Under the pieces are notes generated by a model, which ran no database searches, had not been told where the DNA came from, and saw nothing but the letters and a program-made list of their open reading frames with translations. The position numbers were made by a program, and so were the translations under genes. A stretch of DNA of 64,000 nucleotides from Burkholderia cepacia (GTDB taxonomy: Bacteria; Pseudomonadota; Gammaproteobacteria; Burkholderiales; Burkholderiaceae): NCBI RefSeq assembly GCF_001718835.1, contig NZ_CP013443.1, forward strand, positions 558,001 to 622,000, given 5' to 3'. Each line of letters opens with the position of its first letter. Positions within the stretch are counted from its first letter, which is position 1. Below, one piece after another: positions 14,855-23,844 of this stretch.

Positions 14855-16015
14855 TTAGAACTTGTGACGGATGCCGACGCGTGCCGCGACCTGGTTCTTG
14901 GTGGACGACGGGTCGAGGCCGTTGATCGCCGCGGTTGCATCGACCGGCTGATTCGATTTCGGATCAAGGGTCTTGCCCGATGCGTGCTGGTACACGCCGA
15001 TCGCGTAGACGTCGGTGCGCTTCGACAGGAAGTAGTCGACGCCCAGCGAGCCTTGGTGGTACTTGGCTGCCGAGTTGCCGTCGATCTTGCTGCCTTGCGT
15101 ATAGTCGTACGCCGCGCCGAGAATCAGCGCCGGGGTCAGCTGATACTTGAAGTTGATTTCGCCGTTGTTGAACGTCGCGGTCTGGTTCACGAACGGGCCT
15201 GCCGAGAAGCCCTTGAACTTCGTGTTCGAGTACGTCGCGCCGATCGTTGCTGCGCCGAACGTGTATGCGCCGCCCGCACCGATGACCTGGTACGTGTTGG
15301 CGGTCGCTGCGTACGGACCATAGATCGGCGTCGATGCGATCGTCGTCGATGCGGTCGAACCGTTGTTGAACATGCCGCCGAACTGGTTCGGCGTACGCGC
15401 GTTCAAGTAACCGACGCCCAGGACCAGCGGGCCGTTGTTGTAGCCGGCGCCGAGCGACCAGACCTGGTTCTTCGAGAACTGGCCTGCCTGACCGCCGAAG
15501 CTGTACAGGCCGCCGAACGAGAAGCCGCCATAGGTCTGGCTCGTGAACTTGACCGCGTTGTTCACGCGATAGGCGTTGTTGAAGTTGTCGAGGTCGCCCG
15601 GGTGAGCGGCGATGTAGCCGCCCCACTGGTCGCCTGCCTCGAGCGGGCCGACGAAGTCGACGACGGAGTCGTATTGACGACCCAGCGTGACCGTACCGTA
15701 CTGGCTCGACAGGCCGACGTAAGCCTGACGGCCGAATTCGAGGCCGCCCTGCTTGAGGCCGCCGGTGTTCACGTCGAAACCGTTTTCGAGGGTGAAGATC
15801 GCCTTCAGGCCGCCACCGAGGTCTTCGGTGCCGCGCAGGCCGAAGCGGCTGCCTTGCATCACGCCGCTGGCCATGCTGTACAGGTGCTTGCCGCCTGCGT
15901 TGTTGTTGAAGAGCAGGCCTTCATCGATGATGCCGTAAAGCGTCACGCTGCTTTGCGCATGGGCAGCGCCAGCGAACGCGCCCAGCGCGACGAGCGCGAG
16001 AAGCGACTTTTTCAT
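14855..16015 (-). CDS. Gram-negative general porin
   Basis: A 386-residue outer-membrane porin. The start at 16015-16013 gives MKKSLLALVALGAFAGAAHA, a clear signal peptide with an AHA cleavage site before QSSVTLYG, and is preceded by GGAGAT. The mature chain has alternating beta-strand patterns, the porin stretches GSRFGLRGTEDLGGGLKAIFTLE and GRQAYVGLSSQYGTVTLGRQ, and ends in HKF, the terminal phenylalanine needed for BAM-dependent assembly. It belongs to the OpcP/Omp38-like trimeric porins that pass small hydrophilic solutes. The long 5' region to 16299 suggests its own regulated promoter. The exact paralogue name cannot be assigned, because Burkholderia carry many such porins. Confidence 0.92.
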   Translation of the reverse strand: MKKSLLALVALGAFAGAAHAQSSVTLYGIIDEGLLFNNNAGGKHLYSMASGVMQGSRFGLRGTEDLGGGLKAIFTLENGFDVNTGGLKQGGLEFGRQAYVGLSSQYGTVTLGRQYDSVVDFVGPLEAGDQWGGYIAAHPGDLDNFNNAYRVNNAVKFTSQTYGGFSFGGLYSFGGQAGQFSKNQVWSLGAGYNNGPLVLGVGYLNARTPNQFGGMFNNGSTASTTIASTPIYGPYAATANTYQVIGAGGAYTFGAATIGATYSNTKFKGFSAGPFVNQTATFNNGEINFKYQLTPALILGAAYDYTQGSKIDGNSAAKYHQGSLGVDYFLSKRTDVYAIGVYQHASGKTLDPKSNQPVDATAAINGLDPSSTKNQVAARVGIRHKF

Positions 16016-16299
16016 TAACGGATCTCCAAAAATCACTGAATTTTTCTGGCGGGGCGGATAGTTATGTTCTGCAGACGATCCCCGCTTCAACTTCGCAAGA
16101 AGTCGCACGTAATGTAGCAAAAGGACTTTTTGCAACAAAGCAAGATGCCCTGGTCCGGGGTCGCCATGTTTCCTTTATGCAACAATGGTTAAAATCACGG
16201 GTTAACCGCAATTTCCGCTGAATAATCAAGTCGGTTACGCAGCGGACACGCGCTTTCGCCGGGTGCGGAAACGCAAGCACTAGCAGCCAGGAGAACAGG
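16016..16299. other. Divergent porin/coq7 intergenic region
   Basis: No gene is seen. On the minus strand TTGTTG (16138-16133) and TACATT (16116-16111) are 16 bp apart and could be the porin promoter. The octamer TGCAACAA occurs twice, at 16131-16138 and 16178-16185, once overlapping this putative -35. The region is richer in AT than its neighbours, as regulatory regions of this genome tend to be. Confidence 0.4.
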
Positions 16300-16926
16300 A
16301 TGGTGTTTGATGAACTGATCAGCGAATTCGATCGCGGCCTGCGGTCGCTGACGGGCATTAGCCGGATGAGCCGGCCGGTGCCCGCGCCGGCCGAGGCGCC
16401 CGCCGCCGAACTGACGCCCGCGGAGCGTACGCATGCCGCCGGGCTGATGCGCGTCAACCACGTCGGCGAGGTATGCGCTCAGGCGCTGTACCAGGCGCAG
16501 AAACTCACCGCGCGCACGGCATCCGCGAAGGCGATGTTCGAGGAAGCCGCGCGCGAGGAGGAGGATCACCTCGCATGGACCGCGCACCGCCTGAAAGAAC
16601 TCGACTCGCGCCCGAGCCTGCTGAACCCGCTCTGGTATGCGGGTTCGCTCGCGATCGGCATGGCTGCCGGCGCGCTCGGCGACAAGGTCAGCCTCGGCTT
16701 CATGGCCGAGACCGAACGGCAGGTCGAGAGCCATCTCGAAGGTCACCTGTCGACGCTGCCGGCGGCCGATACCGCGTCGCGCGCGATCGTCGACCAGATG
16801 CGGATCGACGAGGTGAAGCACGGCAAGGCCGCCGCCGACGCAGGCGGGATCGAACTGCCGCTGCCCGCACGAATGCTGATGCGCGCCGCGTCGAAAGTCA
16901 TGACGAGCACTGCGTACTATCTGTGA
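16300..16926 (+). CDS. coq7: 2-polyprenyl-3-methyl-6-methoxy-1,4-benzoquinol monooxygenase (DMQ hydroxylase) Coq7
   Basis: A 208-residue di-iron hydroxylase that adds the last ring hydroxyl in ubiquinone synthesis. Di-iron ligand motifs are present: Glu57 in NHVGEVCAQ, EEEDH at 86-90, the ETERQVESH stretch and DEVKHG near the C-terminus. In this lineage Coq7 replaces the flavin enzyme UbiF. The start ATG at 16300 follows CCAGGAGAACAGG. It is divergent from the porin gene and followed by the long mraZ upstream region. Confidence 0.95.
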   Translation: MVFDELISEFDRGLRSLTGISRMSRPVPAPAEAPAAELTPAERTHAAGLMRVNHVGEVCAQALYQAQKLTARTASAKAMFEEAAREEEDHLAWTAHRLKELDSRPSLLNPLWYAGSLAIGMAAGALGDKVSLGFMAETERQVESHLEGHLSTLPAADTASRAIVDQMRIDEVKHGKAAADAGGIELPLPARMLMRAASKVMTSTAYYL

Positions 16927-17314
16927 CGAAATCCACGGGGGCGGAGCGGTCTGCCGTCCCCCGATCGAGCCTTCCGATACCGCCCGTTTATTCCTCGTTT
17001 TCCCGCCCCCGAAAGCCCCGTCCGCACACCCGTCTGGCCCGTCTTTCTCACGTATCACCTTCACAAGTTGCACTAGCTCATTCATTTATAACGGTTTTTA
17101 GAATGAGGGGTCGCATGAGCATGTTCGCGTAAGTCCTTGTTCTAACTAACAAAATTCGTCAAAAAAGCGGGCCGCTCCCTTGACCGTGCCACACCCTTCC
17201 TCTAAAGTGGGAGACAGTGTGAGAAAGTGTATTTTTGTGTGATTTGGCGGGCTATTCCGGCTAAATTCTCAGCATTGAGCGGGTGCTTCGGTGCCCTGAA
17301 CGGGAGAGCGGAAA
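16927..17314. other. coq7-mraZ intergenic region
   Basis: This stretch of 388 bp carries no convincing gene. The proximal half is mixed-composition sequence without a clear hairpin terminator. The distal part holds the mraZ promoter candidate TTGACC (17180-17185) with a weak -10 at TAAAGT (17203-17208), followed directly by four 10-bp repeats and the mraZ leader. Confidence 0.6.
17206..17245 (+). repeat. Four 10-bp direct repeats upstream of mraZ, candidate MraZ boxes
   Basis: AGTGGGAGAC, AGTGTGAGAA, AGTGTATTTT and TGTGTGATTT follow one another without gaps at an exact 10-bp period. MraZ is a DNA-binding repressor known to bind tandem GTGGG-like repeats with helical spacing in its own promoter in other bacteria. 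The first copy is the closest match and the copies decay downstream. Autoregulation of the dcw operon is inferred. Confidence 0.75.
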
Positions 17315-17743
17315 GTGTTCCAAGGGGCGTCGGCGCTGACGCTCGATGCGAAAGGGCGGATGTCGGTGCCGGCTCGCTATCGCGAAGCGCTGCAAGGACA
17401 GGCAGAAGGACGGGTGACTGTGACCAAGCACCCGGACGGCTGCCTGTTGCTGTTTCCGCGCCCCGAATGGGAAGTGTTCCGCGCCAAGATCGCCGCGCTG
17501 CCGATGGACGCGCACTGGTGGCGGCGCATTTTTCTCGGCAATGCGATGGACGTCGATCTCGACAGCGCCGGCCGGATTCTTGTATCGCCCGAGCTGCGCA
17601 TGGCAGCCGGACTGGAAAAGGAAGTCATGTTGTTGGGAATGGGTAGTCACTTCGAGCTGTGGGATTCGCAGACCTACAACGCGAAGGAGCAGGCGGCGAT
17701 GGCGCAGGGCATGCCCGACGCGCTGAAGAATTTCACGTTCTGA
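17315..17743 (+). CDS. mraZ: Transcriptional regulator MraZ
   Basis: A 142-residue protein with two AbrB-like MraZ half-domains. The first carries the signature LDAKGRMSVPARYREAL (about residues 10-26) and the second DSAGRILVSPELR (about 83-95). MraZ forms a ring and represses the dcw promoter. Translation starts at a GTG at 17315 with GGGAGAG upstream; no ATG fits. It is the first gene of the cluster, with candidate operator repeats 70 bp before the start. Confidence 0.95.
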   Translation: MFQGASALTLDAKGRMSVPARYREALQGQAEGRVTVTKHPDGCLLLFPRPEWEVFRAKIAALPMDAHWWRRIFLGNAMDVDLDSAGRILVSPELRMAAGLEKEVMLLGMGSHFELWDSQTYNAKEQAAMAQGMPDALKNFTF

Positions 17744-17766
17744 TTGCGGTGACGGAGACGCCCGCG

Positions 17767-18708
17767 ATGGGAAACGAATTGCGGCATCGGACGGTGCTGT
17801 TGGATGAAGCGGTCGAATCGCTCGTGACGCGGCCGGACGGCGTTTATGTCGACGGCACGTTCGGGCGCGGCGGTCATAGCCGCGCGGTGCTCGCGCGGCT
17901 GGCGCCGGCCGGGCGGCTGATCGCGTTCGACAAGGATCCGCGAGCGATCGAGACGGCGCAGGGCATCGAGGATGCGCGTTTCTCGATCGTGCATGACAGC
18001 TTTGCATCGATGCGCGACGCGCTTGCGGCGCGCGGCGTCGAGAAGGTGTCGGGTGTGTTGCTTGACCTGGGCGTGTCCTCGCCGCAGGTGGACGATCCGG
18101 CGCGCGGCTTCAGCTTCCGCGCCGATGGTCCGCTGGACATGCGGATGGATCCGACGCGCGGCGAGTCGGCGGCCGAATGGCTCGCACGGGCTTCGGTGCA
18201 GGAATTGACGGAGGTGATACGGGATTATGGGGAAGAACGGTTTGCTTTTCAGATTGCAAAGGCGCTTGTTGCTCGCCGGGCAGAGTCCGACCGTCTTGGG
18301 CCTCTCGACACCACGGGCGAGCTTGCCCAAATCGTGGGTCACGTCGTCAAAACCCGTGAGAAGGGCAAGGATCCGGCAACCCGCACCTTTCAGGCTATAC
18401 GGATTCACGTCAATCAAGAGCTTGCGGACCTGCAAGTCGTACTAGACGCGGCACTGTCGTTGCTGGAGCAAGGGGGGCGGCTGGTGGTCATCAGCTTTCA
18501 TTCACTCGAGGACCGGATCGTCAAGCGATTCATGCAGGCGCACGCGAGTGCGCCTGCGGTCGATCGTCGCCTGCCGATCCGCGCCGTCGACCTCCCGAGC
18601 CCGCCGCTCAGGATCATCAGCCGCCAGTTTCCGAGTGAAGCGGAAGTCGCCGCGAACCCGCGCGCCCGCTCGGCCGTGATGCGCATTGCGGAGCGCGTCA
18701 CGCCATGA
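17767..18708 (+). CDS. rsmH: 16S rRNA (cytosine-1402-N4)-methyltransferase RsmH
   Basis: A 313-residue SAM-dependent methyltransferase that modifies C1402 of 16S rRNA in the decoding centre. The SAM motif VDGTFGRGGHSRAVL and the MraW stretches LLDLGVSSPQVDDPARGFSF and VVISFHSLEDRIVKRF are intact. The ATG at 17767 with GGAG nine bases upstream matches the family length; an in-frame GTG at 17749 is an alternative. Codons between roughly 18205 and 18480 differ from the flanks: ATA at 18217 and 18397, CTA at 18442, and several TTT, GTT and GCT, although the protein is conserved. Its stop overlaps ftsL. Confidence 0.95.
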   Translation: MGNELRHRTVLLDEAVESLVTRPDGVYVDGTFGRGGHSRAVLARLAPAGRLIAFDKDPRAIETAQGIEDARFSIVHDSFASMRDALAARGVEKVSGVLLDLGVSSPQVDDPARGFSFRADGPLDMRMDPTRGESAAEWLARASVQELTEVIRDYGEERFAFQIAKALVARRAESDRLGPLDTTGELAQIVGHVVKTREKGKDPATRTFQAIRIHVNQELADLQVVLDAALSLLEQGGRLVVISFHSLEDRIVKRFMQAHASAPAVDRRLPIRAVDLPSPPLRIISRQFPSEAEVAANPRARSAVMRIAERVTP

Positions 18709-19046
18709 GCCGCTTCAATATCTTCCTGCTGATCATCGTGATGGGCTGCGCGCTGTCGGTCGTCAATTCGACGAACCAGCAGCGCCAGATCTTCATCCAG
18801 CTGCAGCGTGCGCAGTCGCAGGAGCGTCAGCTCCAGCAGGACTACGCGCAGCTTCAATATCAGCAGAGCGCGCTGTCGAAGACGTCGCGCATCGAGCAGC
18901 TTGCGAACGATTCGCTGAAGATGCAGCCGATCTCGACCGGCCGCACGCAATACCTGACGCTGCCGCCGGGCGCGGCGAAGGCGATCGATGCGCCGATCCC
19001 GGCTTCGGCGGACATGGCCGGCAAGGGCAAGGGAGGCGCGCGATGA
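18705..19046 (+). CDS. ftsL: Cell division protein FtsL
   Basis: A 113-residue bitopic membrane protein. A short N-terminus is followed by a membrane helix (FNIFLLIIVMGCALSVV, residues 4-20) and a glutamine-rich periplasmic coiled coil from about 24 to 75. FtsL joins FtsB and FtsQ to activate FtsWI at the septum. Its start ATG overlaps the rsmH stop by 4 bp, and its stop overlaps ftsI in the same way, so translation is probably coupled. It is identified mainly by position, size and topology, because FtsL sequences diverge quickly. Confidence 0.92.
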   Translation: MSRFNIFLLIIVMGCALSVVNSTNQQRQIFIQLQRAQSQERQLQQDYAQLQYQQSALSKTSRIEQLANDSLKMQPISTGRTQYLTLPPGAAKAIDAPIPASADMAGKGKGGAR

Positions 19047-20890
19047 AGCCGTCCCAGAAGCGCCAGAACGTGAAGTTCTCGTCGAGCCCGGTGCTGGGCG
19101 TGCATCTGCCGATGTGGCGCTCGAAGCTCGTCGTGTTCCTGCTGTTCATGGCGTTCGTCGCGCTGGCCGCGCGCGCGTTCTGGATCCAGGGGCCCGGCAA
19201 CGCGTTCTACCAGAAGCAGGGCGAAAGCCGCTACCAGCGCACGCTCGAGCTGCCGGCGACGCGCGGCAAGATCCTCGACCGTAACGGGCTCGTACTCGCG
19301 ACGAGCCTGCCCGTGCGCGCGATCTGGGCGATTCCCGACGCGGTGCCGGACGATCTCGACGCCGACAAGGTCAACCAGCTCGGCAAGCTCCTCGGCATGA
19401 CGTCGAAGGAACTGCGCGTGAAGCTGTCCGAAGACAAGGGTTTCGTCTACGTGAAGCGCCAGGTGCCGATCGACGTCGCGGACAAGGTTGCCGCGCTCGA
19501 CATTCCCGGTATCTATCAGCGCAACGAATACAAGCGCTTCTATCCGGAAGGCGAGATCACCGCTCACCTGATCGGCTTCACGAACGTCGAGGACGAAGGG
19601 CAGGAGGGCGTCGAGCTCGGCGACCAGAAGATGCTGTCCGGCACGTCGGGCGTGCGTCGCGTGATCAAGGACCGGCTGGGGCATATCGTCGAGGACGTCG
19701 CCGAGCAGATCCCGCCGCACAACGGCACCGACGTCGACCTGTCGATCGACAGCAAGATCCAGTACATCGCGTACGCGAACCTGAAGGCCGCCGTCGAGAA
19801 GTTCAAGGCGAAGGCCGGCGCGGCGATGGTCGTCGACGTGCGCACCGGCGAGGTGCTCGCGCTCGTCAACTACCCGACCTACAACCCGAACGACCGCTCG
19901 CGCATGACGGGCGAGCAGTTGCGCAACCGGATCATGACCGACGTGTTCGAGCCGGGCTCGATCATGAAGCCGTTTACGGTGTCGCTCGCGCTCGACCTGC
20001 ACCGCGTGACGCCGAACACGCTCGTCGAGACGGGCAACGGGCATTTCGTGCTCGACGGCGCACCGATCACCGACGACGCGGGTTTCGGCACGCTGACGGT
20101 CGGCGGCGTGATCCAGAAGTCGAGCAACATCGGCGCGACCAAGATCGCGATGACGATGCGGCCCGAGGAAATGTGGAATATGTATACGAGCATCGGCCTC
20201 GGCCAGGCACCGAAGGTCGGGTTCCCGGGCGCGGTGGCCGGCCGCCTGCGTCCGTGGAAGAGCTGGCGTCGCATCGAGCAGGCGACGATGTCGTACGGCT
20301 ACGGCCTGTCGGTGTCGCTGTTCCAGCTCGCGCGCGCGTACACGGCGATCGCGCATGACGGCGAGCTGATGCCCGTGACCATTTTCAAGACCGACCCCAA
20401 TCAGCCGGTCGCGGGTACGCAGGTGTTCAACCCGACCACCGCGCGCGAAGTGCGCGCGATGCTCGAAACGGTGGTCGCGCCGGGCGGCACGTCGCCCGAT
20501 GCGGCCGTGCCGGGCTATCGCGTCGGCGGCAAGAGCGGTACCGCGTACAAGCATGAGGGGCACGGCTACACGCGCAAGTACCGCGCGTCGTTCGTCGGGA
20601 TGGCGCCGATGCCGAATCCGCGCATCGTCGTCGCGGTGTCGGTCGACGAGCCGACCGCCGGCAGCCACTTCGGCGGCCAGGTGTCCGGCCCCGTATTCTC
20701 GGCGATCGCCGGCGATACGATGCGTGCGCTGAACGTGCCGCCGAACATGCCGATCAAGCAGCTCGTCGTGTCTGACGATTCGCCGGCAGCCCCTTCCGCA
20801 GCGGGGCCGCAAAAGCTCGCCGCGGGTGGCGGTGCGAAGCATATGATCGTGTCCAGCACGACGCGTAATTCACCAGGAGTTGTTCGATGA
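19043..20890 (+). CDS. ftsI: Peptidoglycan D,D-transpeptidase FtsI (PBP3)
   Basis: A 615-residue class B penicillin-binding protein that cross-links septal peptidoglycan. An N-terminal membrane helix (about 29-47) anchors it. The catalytic motifs are complete: Ser306-x-x-Lys in EPGSIMKPF, Ser360-Ser-Asn in QKSSNIGATK and Lys497-Ser-Gly-Thr in GGKSGTAYKH. The start ATG at 19043 overlaps the end of ftsL, and its stop overlaps murE (ATGA). It is a target of beta-lactams. The C-terminal tail after residue 570 is low-complexity. Confidence 0.96.
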   Translation: MKPSQKRQNVKFSSSPVLGVHLPMWRSKLVVFLLFMAFVALAARAFWIQGPGNAFYQKQGESRYQRTLELPATRGKILDRNGLVLATSLPVRAIWAIPDAVPDDLDADKVNQLGKLLGMTSKELRVKLSEDKGFVYVKRQVPIDVADKVAALDIPGIYQRNEYKRFYPEGEITAHLIGFTNVEDEGQEGVELGDQKMLSGTSGVRRVIKDRLGHIVEDVAEQIPPHNGTDVDLSIDSKIQYIAYANLKAAVEKFKAKAGAAMVVDVRTGEVLALVNYPTYNPNDRSRMTGEQLRNRIMTDVFEPGSIMKPFTVSLALDLHRVTPNTLVETGNGHFVLDGAPITDDAGFGTLTVGGVIQKSSNIGATKIAMTMRPEEMWNMYTSIGLGQAPKVGFPGAVAGRLRPWKSWRRIEQATMSYGYGLSVSLFQLARAYTAIAHDGELMPVTIFKTDPNQPVAGTQVFNPTTAREVRAMLETVVAPGGTSPDAAVPGYRVGGKSGTAYKHEGHGYTRKYRASFVGMAPMPNPRIVVAVSVDEPTAGSHFGGQVSGPVFSAIAGDTMRALNVPPNMPIKQLVVSDDSPAAPSAAGPQKLAAGGGAKHMIVSSTTRNSPGVVR

Positions 20891-22425
20891 GCGCCGCTCG
20901 CAGTTCCCATCCGGCGCATCAGCAGATCGCAGCCGCGCTTGCGTGGCTGCATCAGCATGTGGCCCCCACGGCGCAACTGCATGCCGACACGCGCAGCCTC
21001 AAGGCCGGCGACGTGTTTTTTGCCTATGCGGTCGACGGGGCCGATAACCGCGCTTTCATTGTCGATGCCGTCGCGCGCGGTGCGGCCGCCGTACTGTATC
21101 AGCCGGAAGGGCTGGCCGCGGCACCGGCGGTGCCCGTTGCACTGGCCGTGCCGGCGCTCGACCAGCTCGCCGGCGAGATCGCCAGCGGCTGGTACGGCGA
21201 TCCGAGCGACAGCCTGCTTGCGGTCGGCGTGACCGGCACGAACGGCAAAACTTCGTGCACGCAATGGATCGCCGCCGCGCTGACGGCGCTGCACCAGCCG
21301 TGCGCGGTGATCGGCACGCTCGGCACCGGGATGCCCGGCCAGCTCGTGCCGACGGGGTTCACGACGCCCGACGCGCCGCAACTGCAGCGCAGTCTCGCGC
21401 AGTTGCGCGACGCGGGCGCGAAGGCCGTGGCGATGGAAGTGTCGTCGCACGCGCTGCACCAGGGGCGCGTGAACGGCACGGGTTTCGACATCGCGGTGTT
21501 TACGAACCTCACGCAGGATCACCTCGACTATCACGGCACGTTCGATGCGTACGAGGCCGCGAAGGCGAAGCTGTTCGCGTGGCGCGGCCTGCGCGCGGCA
21601 GTCGTCAACCGCGACGACGCGGCCGGCAGCCGTCTGCTCGCGAGCCTGTCCGGCCAAGTGCGCACGATCGCATACGGAATCGGCGATGCGCCGGCGGCGG
21701 GCGCGGATCGCGAGCTGAGCGCGCATGACGTGCGCGCCACCGCGACCGGCACGGCGTTCCACCTGCGTTCGTCGTGGGGTGAAGCGGACGTCGAGGTCGG
21801 CACGCTCGGCACCTTCAACGTCAGCAACCTGCTCGCGGTGCTCGGCTCGCTGCTCGCGGCCGACCTGCCGTTCGACGCGGCGCTCGCCGAGATCGCGCGG
21901 CTCGAGTCCGTCAACGGACGGATGCAGCGGCTCGGCGGCCGGCTGCAGAACGACGAACCGCTCGTCGTGATCGACTACGCACACACGCCCGACGCGCTCG
22001 AAAAGACGCTCGACGCGCTGCGCCCGATCGCTACGGCGCGCGGCGGCCGGCTCGTCTGCATGTTCGGCTGCGGCGGCGATCGCGATGCGACGAAGCGCCC
22101 GCTGATGGGCGCGATCGCGGAGCGGCTTGCCGATGAAACCGTCGTCACGAGCGACAACCCGCGCAGCGAGGATCCGCAGCGCATCATCGACCAGATCGTC
22201 GCGGGCATGACCGCGGCCGACCACGCACGCCGTATCGAGGATCGCGCGAGCGCGATCCTGCAGGCCGTGCGCGGCGCCGCACGCGAGGATGTCGTCGTGC
22301 TGGCCGGCAAGGGCCACGAGGCCACGCAGGAAATCATGGGCAAGAAGCGTACGTTCTCCGACCAGGATCACGCGCGGCTCGCGCTGGCAGCGCGCGCAAC
22401 GCATGGCAAGGGAGGCGCCGAATGA
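20887..22425 (+). CDS. murE: UDP-N-acetylmuramoyl-L-alanyl-D-glutamate--2,6-diaminopimelate ligase MurE
   Basis: A 512-residue Mur ligase that adds meso-diaminopimelate to UDP-MurNAc-dipeptide in the cytoplasm. The ATP-binding motif GVTGTNGKTSCTQW is near residues 116-129. TSDNPRSEDP carries the DNPR motif that selects meso-diaminopimelate over lysine, showing a Gram-negative stem peptide. VIDYAHTPDALEKTL is the third conserved block. Both ends overlap neighbours by 4 bp (ftsI and murF), which fits coupled translation. Confidence 0.96.
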   Translation: MSAARSSHPAHQQIAAALAWLHQHVAPTAQLHADTRSLKAGDVFFAYAVDGADNRAFIVDAVARGAAAVLYQPEGLAAAPAVPVALAVPALDQLAGEIASGWYGDPSDSLLAVGVTGTNGKTSCTQWIAAALTALHQPCAVIGTLGTGMPGQLVPTGFTTPDAPQLQRSLAQLRDAGAKAVAMEVSSHALHQGRVNGTGFDIAVFTNLTQDHLDYHGTFDAYEAAKAKLFAWRGLRAAVVNRDDAAGSRLLASLSGQVRTIAYGIGDAPAAGADRELSAHDVRATATGTAFHLRSSWGEADVEVGTLGTFNVSNLLAVLGSLLAADLPFDAALAEIARLESVNGRMQRLGGRLQNDEPLVVIDYAHTPDALEKTLDALRPIATARGGRLVCMFGCGGDRDATKRPLMGAIAERLADETVVTSDNPRSEDPQRIIDQIVAGMTAADHARRIEDRASAILQAVRGAAREDVVVLAGKGHEATQEIMGKKRTFSDQDHARLALAARATHGKGGAE

Positions 22426-23828
22426 CGATGCTCAGTCTCGGCGAAGCCGCTCGCCTGATTCCCGGCGCAACCGTCCACGGCGATGCGGGCGTCACGTTCG
22501 ACCGCGTGTCGACGGACAGCCGCACCGTCGGCCCCGGCGACCTGTTCGTCGCACTGAAAGGCGAGCGCTTCGACGCGCACGATTTCCTGGGCGATGTCGC
22601 TGCGCGCGGTGCGGCGGCGGCGCTCGTCGCGCACGTGCCGGCGGGCGTCACGATGCCGGCGATCGAAGGCGGCGAAACACGTGCCGCGCTCGGCGCGCTG
22701 GCACATGGCTGGCGCAAACGATTCGCGCTGCCGCTCGTTGCGGTGACGGGCAGCAACGGCAAGACGACCGTCAAGGAAATGATCGCGTCGATCTTCGCGG
22801 CGGCGGTCGGCGCCGACGCGCGGCTCGCGACGGCCGGCAACCTGAACAACGACGTCGGCTTGCCGCTGACGCTGCTGCGCCTGTCGGCCGCACATCGTCT
22901 CGCGGTGATCGAGATCGGGATGAACCATCCGGGCGAGACCGAAGTCCTCGCGCGCCTCACGGCGCCGACGGTCGCGCTCGTCAACAACGCGCAGCGCGAG
23001 CACCAGGAGTTCATGGCGACGGTCGAAGCCGTCGCGCTCGAACACGCGGCCGTGATTCACGCACTTCCGCCGGACGGCGTTGCGGTATTCCCGGCCGACG
23101 ACGCGTATGCGGGCATCTGGCGCGTCGCGGCGACCGGCAACCGGATCCTCGATTTCGCGCTGCACGACGCCGAACGGCAGAACGACGCGCAGGTCACGGG
23201 CAGCCTTCACGGCGGCGAACTCGCGATCGACACGCCCGCAGGCGCCGTCACGGTGCGGCTGCGCGCGCTCGGCGAGCACAACGCGCGCAACGCGCTGGCC
23301 GCCACGGCCGCGGCGCTGGGTGCCGGCGTCGCGCTGTCGGCGATCAAGCAGGGTCTCGAATCGTTCGAGCCGGTCAAGGGCCGGCTGCAGGTGAAGCCGG
23401 CGATCGCGGGCAGCCTCGCGGGTGCGACGGTCGTCGACGATACGTACAACGCGAATCCCGATTCGATGCGTGCCGCGATCGACGTGCTCGCCACGCAACC
23501 GGCGCCGCGCGTGCTGGTGATCGGCGACATGGGCGAGGTCGGCGACGAAGGGCCGGCTTTTCATCGCGAGGTCGGTGCATACGCGCGCGAGCGCGGGATC
23601 GACGCGCTGTTCGCGCTCGGCGACGCATCGCGAGATGCGTGCACGGCGTACGGCGACACGGCACGCCACTTCGACGACGTCGGCGCGCTCGTGGCGGCGC
23701 TGCTCGCGGCCGGGTACGGCGCGCAGGCGACGCTGCTCGTGAAGGGCTCGCGGTACATGAAGATGGAGCGCGTGGTCGACGCGCTGACGAACCAACCCGC
23801 GGCGGGCACGGCGCCCGCTGCACACTGA
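22422..23828 (+). CDS. murF: UDP-N-acetylmuramoyl-tripeptide--D-alanyl-D-alanine ligase MurF
   Basis: A 468-residue Mur ligase that attaches D-Ala-D-Ala to give UDP-MurNAc-pentapeptide. ATP motif VAVTGSNGKTTVKEM (about residues 106-120), the central stretch EIGMNHPGETEVLARL and DDTYNANPDSMRAAI are all present. It shares a 4-bp overlap with murE and is followed by mraY after 16 bp. The length is close to E. coli MurF (452). Confidence 0.96.
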   Translation: MTMLSLGEAARLIPGATVHGDAGVTFDRVSTDSRTVGPGDLFVALKGERFDAHDFLGDVAARGAAAALVAHVPAGVTMPAIEGGETRAALGALAHGWRKRFALPLVAVTGSNGKTTVKEMIASIFAAAVGADARLATAGNLNNDVGLPLTLLRLSAAHRLAVIEIGMNHPGETEVLARLTAPTVALVNNAQREHQEFMATVEAVALEHAAVIHALPPDGVAVFPADDAYAGIWRVAATGNRILDFALHDAERQNDAQVTGSLHGGELAIDTPAGAVTVRLRALGEHNARNALAATAAALGAGVALSAIKQGLESFEPVKGRLQVKPAIAGSLAGATVVDDTYNANPDSMRAAIDVLATQPAPRVLVIGDMGEVGDEGPAFHREVGAYARERGIDALFALGDASRDACTAYGDTARHFDDVGALVAALLAAGYGAQATLLVKGSRYMKMERVVDALTNQPAAGTAPAAH

Positions 23829-23844
23829 GTAGAAGGAAGGAAGC

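Noticed and set aside
18860..20842. A 660-codon open frame antisense to ftsI
   Set aside because: A mirror frame of ftsI with strongly biased composition and no homology.
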